In this document: positions 5,803-5,847 of the stretch, one piece after another
Layout of the letters: every line of letters begins with the position of its first letter
How positions within the stretch are numbered: position 1 is the stretch's first letter
Assembly (NCBI GenBank): GCA_021737245.1
Contig: JAIPEI010000249.1
Location: 1 to 5,847, forward strand
Direction: 5' to 3'
Source of the DNA: Deltaproteobacteria bacterium
Lineage (GTDB): Bacteria; Desulfobacterota; DSM-4660; Desulfatiglandales; HGW-15
DNA: 5,847 nucleotides
The notes under the pieces: model-generated
What the model saw: the letters and a program-made list of their open reading frames with translations, nothing else
Database searches by the model: none
Told to the model about the DNA's origin: nothing
Position numbers and translations under genes: made by a program

Positions 5803-5847
5803 TTTTCGGCGGATTTGGGGGCTTCCTCGATCCGATCGATCAGAGGC
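5796..5847 (-). CDS. Possible 3' end of a minus-strand gene entering from beyond the window
   Basis: Read from the right edge on the minus strand, one frame gives PLIDRIEEAPKSAENL and then TAG (5798-5796). The composition looks like a genuine protein C-terminus, and its orientation would converge on the tRNA unit. Only 16 codons are visible and a second minus-strand frame is also open here, so this is tentative. No family can be named. Confidence 0.2.
   Translation of the reverse strand, partial: PLIDRIEEAPKSAENL

Overview
The window is G+C-rich chromosomal DNA, dense in genes, from a bacterium. Gene content and style suggest a Desulfobacterota-type (formerly Deltaproteobacteria) anaerobe. 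It has a selenocysteine-specific elongation factor next to accessory genes of molybdenum hydroxylases, plus a small acidic protein of a kind I associate with sulfate-reducer-like genomes. The taxonomic call is an inference from gene content; there is no rRNA or other marker to settle it.

Layout. At 1-384 (+) is the 3' two-thirds of a macro-domain (ADP-ribose-binding) protein cut by the window edge. It converges, with a 9-bp gap and no visible terminator, on a four-gene minus-strand block that reads selB (4485-2581), yqeC (2579-1800), an XdhC-family gene (1795-704) and an 86-residue acidic hypothetical (654-394). selB-yqeC and yqeC-xdhC are 1 and 4 bases apart, so these three are almost certainly one operon. 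A good sigma70-like promoter lies just upstream of selB, with a perfect 12-bp palindrome further upstream. Next is a minus-strand rhomboid-like membrane protein gene (5368-4625) with its own promoter. This promoter is back-to-back with a promoter for a plus-strand tRNA-Asn(GUU) gene (5578-5653), which ends in a clear intrinsic terminator (5661-5691). The last ~155 bases have no certain gene. Their base composition is much less G+C-rich (74 of 147 bases in 5701-5847), and they hold an imperfect 14-bp inverted repeat and a possible 3' end of a minus-strand reading frame.

How the genes work together. SelB delivers selenocysteinyl-tRNA to recoded UGA codons. YqeC is an accessory protein of selenium-dependent molybdenum hydroxylases, in which selenium is a labile cofactor rather than selenocysteine. 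XdhC-family proteins mature the molybdenum cofactor of such hydroxylases. The operon therefore joins two different uses of selenium. No selA, selD, selC tRNA, yqeB or hydroxylase structural gene is in the window, so the client enzyme is unknown.

Nothing here amounts to a demonstrated new system. The items most worth a second look are the selB-yqeC-xdhC coupling, the altered active-site surroundings of the rhomboid-like protein, the small acidic operon-end gene with a threefold helix-cap motif, and the possible mobile-element edge after the tRNA.
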